In this document: positions 5,173 through 6,533 of the stretch, piece by piece
Layout: every line of letters starts with the position of its first letter
How positions within the stretch are numbered: the stretch's first letter is position 1
Assembly (NCBI GenBank): GCA_023441125.1
Contig: JAEZQV010000090.1
Coordinates: 1 to 6,533 of the forward strand
Length of the DNA: 6,533 nt
DNA from: Bacillota bacterium
GTDB taxonomy: Bacteria > Bacillota_C > Negativicutes > Sporomusales > Sporomusaceae
Direction of reading: 5' to 3'
The notes under the pieces: generated by a model
Databases searched by the model: none
Seen by the model: the letters and a program-made list of their open reading frames with translations, nothing else
What the model was told of the DNA's origin: nothing
Made by a program: the position numbers and the translations under genes

Positions 5173-5739
5173 TTAGTCAATGAGCAGCAAGCCTGTCAGC
5201 GTTGCCTCCCCCGGCAGAAAGTCGGCCGGCAATCCCAAGTGCCTGCATACCGCCCCCACATCCAAACCCATGGCTTCCATGGAGGGTCGGGCCTGGCCGG
5301 GGAATCGGCAGGTAACAGGGCTGTCCTTACCGGCACACGCTTCACATAGCGTGCAGGTACCGCCCGAAAAGCCGCTTGCCAGTACAAACCCCTGCCGGAA
5401 GGCTTCTTTTTCCAACGCAATAATGATTTCATTAAAATCGTTCTTTAGTTTAGCGAAAACATCCCGGTAGTCCGTGTTACTCATTGGGGAAGTAACCTGC
5501 AGCACCAAAGCAAAGGTATAACTGGCAAATATCTGCGCTGCCTCGTCCAACCCGGGTACATGCGGCGGGCACATCAAATTGCGGCCATAATTGCCGCAGG
5601 TGTTAAAGCGGCATTTCAGCCGGACACGGGCCTCCACTTTAAGTTCCCGAGCCATCAGCAGTTCCGCTCTGGTACAGCCTTTTTTCCTGGCTCCCTCGCT
5701 CAACACCAGGATCTTCTGCAGCTTTTCGCTTAATAACAT
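5173..5739 (-). CDS. DUF2284 cysteine-rich predicted metal-binding protein
   Basis: A soluble protein of about 188 residues belonging to DUF2284, a family annotated as predicted metal-binding. Numbered from the ATG at 5739, Cys43, Cys48 and Cys57 occur in CRFNTCGNYGRNLMCPP, and Cys129, Cys132 and Cys135 in CTLCEACAGK, with Cys144 in CRFPGQARPSMEAMGLDV. Cys22 and Cys165 are further cysteines. The C-x2-C-x2-C cluster plus distant cysteines suggests an iron-sulfur or zinc site, but the cofactor and reaction are unknown. An earlier ATG at 5748 lies directly against the AAGGG with no spacer; the 5739 ATG has AAGGG 9 bases upstream and is preferred. The gene follows the 96-residue helical protein by about 40 bases and precedes ribU by 34, all on one strand, so these are probably cotranscribed. 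Its link to riboflavin uptake, if any, is only positional. Confidence 0.85.
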   Translation of the reverse strand: MLLSEKLQKILVLSEGARKKGCTRAELLMARELKVEARVRLKCRFNTCGNYGRNLMCPPHVPGLDEAAQIFASYTFALVLQVTSPMSNTDYRDVFAKLKNDFNEIIIALEKEAFRQGFVLASGFSGGTCTLCEACAGKDSPVTCRFPGQARPSMEAMGLDVGAVCRHLGLPADFLPGEATLTGLLLID

Positions 5740-5780
5740 GTTGATCATCCCTTACCTATTTTTAACTCTACTTACCCATA

Positions 5781-6071
5781 TCAATGCAGGGTGCGGGAGT
5801 TGTCCTGATCATCACTAGTTAGTGCCGCGACAACGAATTCGGTAAGCACGATTTCCATAATGGTCTCATGGACAGCCATGACATCGCTCAGCTCCAACCC
5901 GTGCCGCAGATTCATATACTCGAATACCCGGGATAAGCCCTCGGCATACACGCTTTGCACCTCAGCCGGCATTTTTCCCCTGAGCACATCGTAGTACAAT
6001 AATCCATAACGCTTGCTAATATCCCGCAGATGCAGCGCAAGCAAATATTTATAGTCTTCTATTGGGTCCAT
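5781..6071 (-). CDS. Hypothetical 96-residue helical protein
   Basis: I do not recognise this family. The 96-residue product is predicted mostly alpha-helical, with a Leu/Tyr-rich first half (DYKYLLALHLRDISKRYG, LLYYDVLRG) and a second half with ELSDVMAVHETIMEIVLTEFVVAAL at 60-84, ending in a polar acidic tail (TSDDQDNSRTLH). No signal peptide, cysteines or long hydrophobic helix is present, so it is probably cytoplasmic. Periodic leucine, valine and methionine suggest helix packing or dimerisation, as in some sensory or phosphotransfer bundles, but this is only an impression. The ATG at 6071 is chosen because AGGAGG (6083..6078) is six bases upstream; the frame stays open 51 codons further but lacks a start with a comparable site. 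It is first in the possible cluster with DUF2284, ribU and DUF1653 and divergent from the secreted SH3b protein. Confidence 0.7.
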   Translation of the reverse strand: MDPIEDYKYLLALHLRDISKRYGLLYYDVLRGKMPAEVQSVYAEGLSRVFEYMNLRHGLELSDVMAVHETIMEIVLTEFVVAALTSDDQDNSRTLH

Positions 6072-6121
6072 AATGCGCCTCCTGCCTTTTCTCTCCTTGG
6101 TAATCCGGCGAATTCTGTTTA

Positions 6122-6151
6122 GAATATATTTATTCGTAACTAAATTCGAAA
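6122..6151 (-). promoter_or_regulatory. Candidate promoter and dyad upstream of the 96-residue protein gene
   Basis: On the minus strand TTTCGA (6151..6146) and TATATT (6128..6123) are 17 bases apart; the -10 is good and the -35 weak. The -10 is inside a perfect dyad, GAATA-N4-TATTC (6122-6135), that could be an operator. The region is very AT-rich, so both could be chance. Confidence 0.35.
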
Positions 6152-6269
6152 TCCCTACATTGCTGCAAATAATAATCCGCAGTAAAGAAATAAACCGGCG
6201 CTGCCAGGACTTTACTAGCCGCATGTTGAATGTATTGCTACTATACCGAACCTTAGGAGGGATATACCC

Positions 6270-6533
6270 ATGAGAAAACTGCAGGTTATGACCGGACTGC
6301 TCCTCGTGGTGCTTGTTGCTGTTTGCACTGTGCTGCCGGCCCAGGCGGCGTTCTCAGCAGTAACCAACACAGACAAGGTGAAAGTGTTAGCGGAACCAAC
6401 AGCTACCGCTACCGTGCTGGCTGTTTTAAAAGTAGGCGATATTGTTAAGGTTTTGGCAAAATCAGCCGATGGCCAGTACTGGGAAGTAGAACACAAGGGC
6501 ACTCATGGCTGGATTATTTTTAAAGATTTGAGT
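6270..6533 (+). CDS. Secreted SH3b-domain protein, N-terminal part
   Basis: The reading frame is open for 88 codons to the right edge. Residues 1-26 form a typical Sec signal peptide: MRK, a hydrophobic stretch GLLLVVLVAVCTVL, then PAQA with an AxA signal peptidase I site before Ala27. Cys19 does not sit in a proper lipobox. Residues about 30-88 (AVTNTDKVKVLAEPTATATV, LAVLKVGDIVKVLAKSADGQYWEVE, GTHGWI) match a bacterial SH3 (SH3b) domain, with the 'v-vr--p---s-vl--l--Gd-v-vl--s-dg-W--V---g--GWv' pattern. Such domains usually bind cell-wall peptide or sugar and sit before hydrolase or uncharacterised modules. A TAGGAGG (6254-6260) lies 9 bases upstream of the ATG. The C-terminal part is outside the window, so the enzymatic partner, if any, is unknown. 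No convincing promoter is seen just upstream. Confidence 0.8.
   Translation, partial: MRKLQVMTGLLLVVLVAVCTVLPAQAAFSAVTNTDKVKVLAEPTATATVLAVLKVGDIVKVLAKSADGQYWEVEHKGTHGWIIFKDLS

Noticed and set aside
1..6533. Mobile elements, CRISPR arrays, tRNA or rRNA genes
   Set aside because: I found no transposase or integrase, no terminal or regularly spaced repeats and no tRNA- or rRNA-like sequence.

Overview
The window looks like chromosomal DNA from an anaerobic, spore-forming or motile member of the Firmicutes, most likely the Negativicutes (Sporomusaceae-like). This is inferred from moderate GC content, very strong AGGAGG-type Shine-Dalgarno sites with some GTG/TTG starts, a YjfB-type motility protein, an ECF-type RibU transporter and DUF1653/DUF2284 proteins. 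Nothing in the window proves the genus.

Layout. At the left edge, on the minus strand, lies a 35-codon zinc-ribbon microprotein gene (103-210). A promoter and a possible start of another minus-strand gene run off the edge. From 3078 down to 361 is a minus-strand hexuronate operon, eda-kdgK-kdgR, closed by a textbook intrinsic terminator at 327-356. Its leader carries a complex dyad operator (3097-3127) just downstream of a predicted promoter, with cores typical of LacI-family sites. KdgK phosphorylates 2-keto-3-deoxygluconate, Eda splits the product into pyruvate and glyceraldehyde 3-phosphate, and KdgR most likely represses the operon until pathway intermediates accumulate.

The 3079-3405 gap then leads into a plus-strand pair: a YjfB-like putative motility protein (3406-3594) and a guanylate-kinase-like P-loop protein (3658-4215), ended by a strong hairpin terminator. 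A sigma-28 (SigD/FliA)-like promoter and a sigma-A-like promoter precede the pair.

From 6071 down to 4305 is a second minus-strand cluster with small gaps: an unrecognised 96-residue helical protein, a cysteine-rich DUF2284 metal-binding protein, the riboflavin ECF S component RibU, and a DUF1653 protein. It may be one transcript. Divergent from it, a secreted SH3b-like protein begins at 6270 and runs off the right edge.

Most of the window is ordinary, well-understood metabolism. The less usual elements are the HxxC/CxxC microprotein, the overlapping operator architecture, the sigma-28-like control of a motility protein next to a nucleotide-kinase paralogue, and the DUF2284-RibU pairing without a visible FMN riboswitch. 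I did not find a convincing wholly new system.
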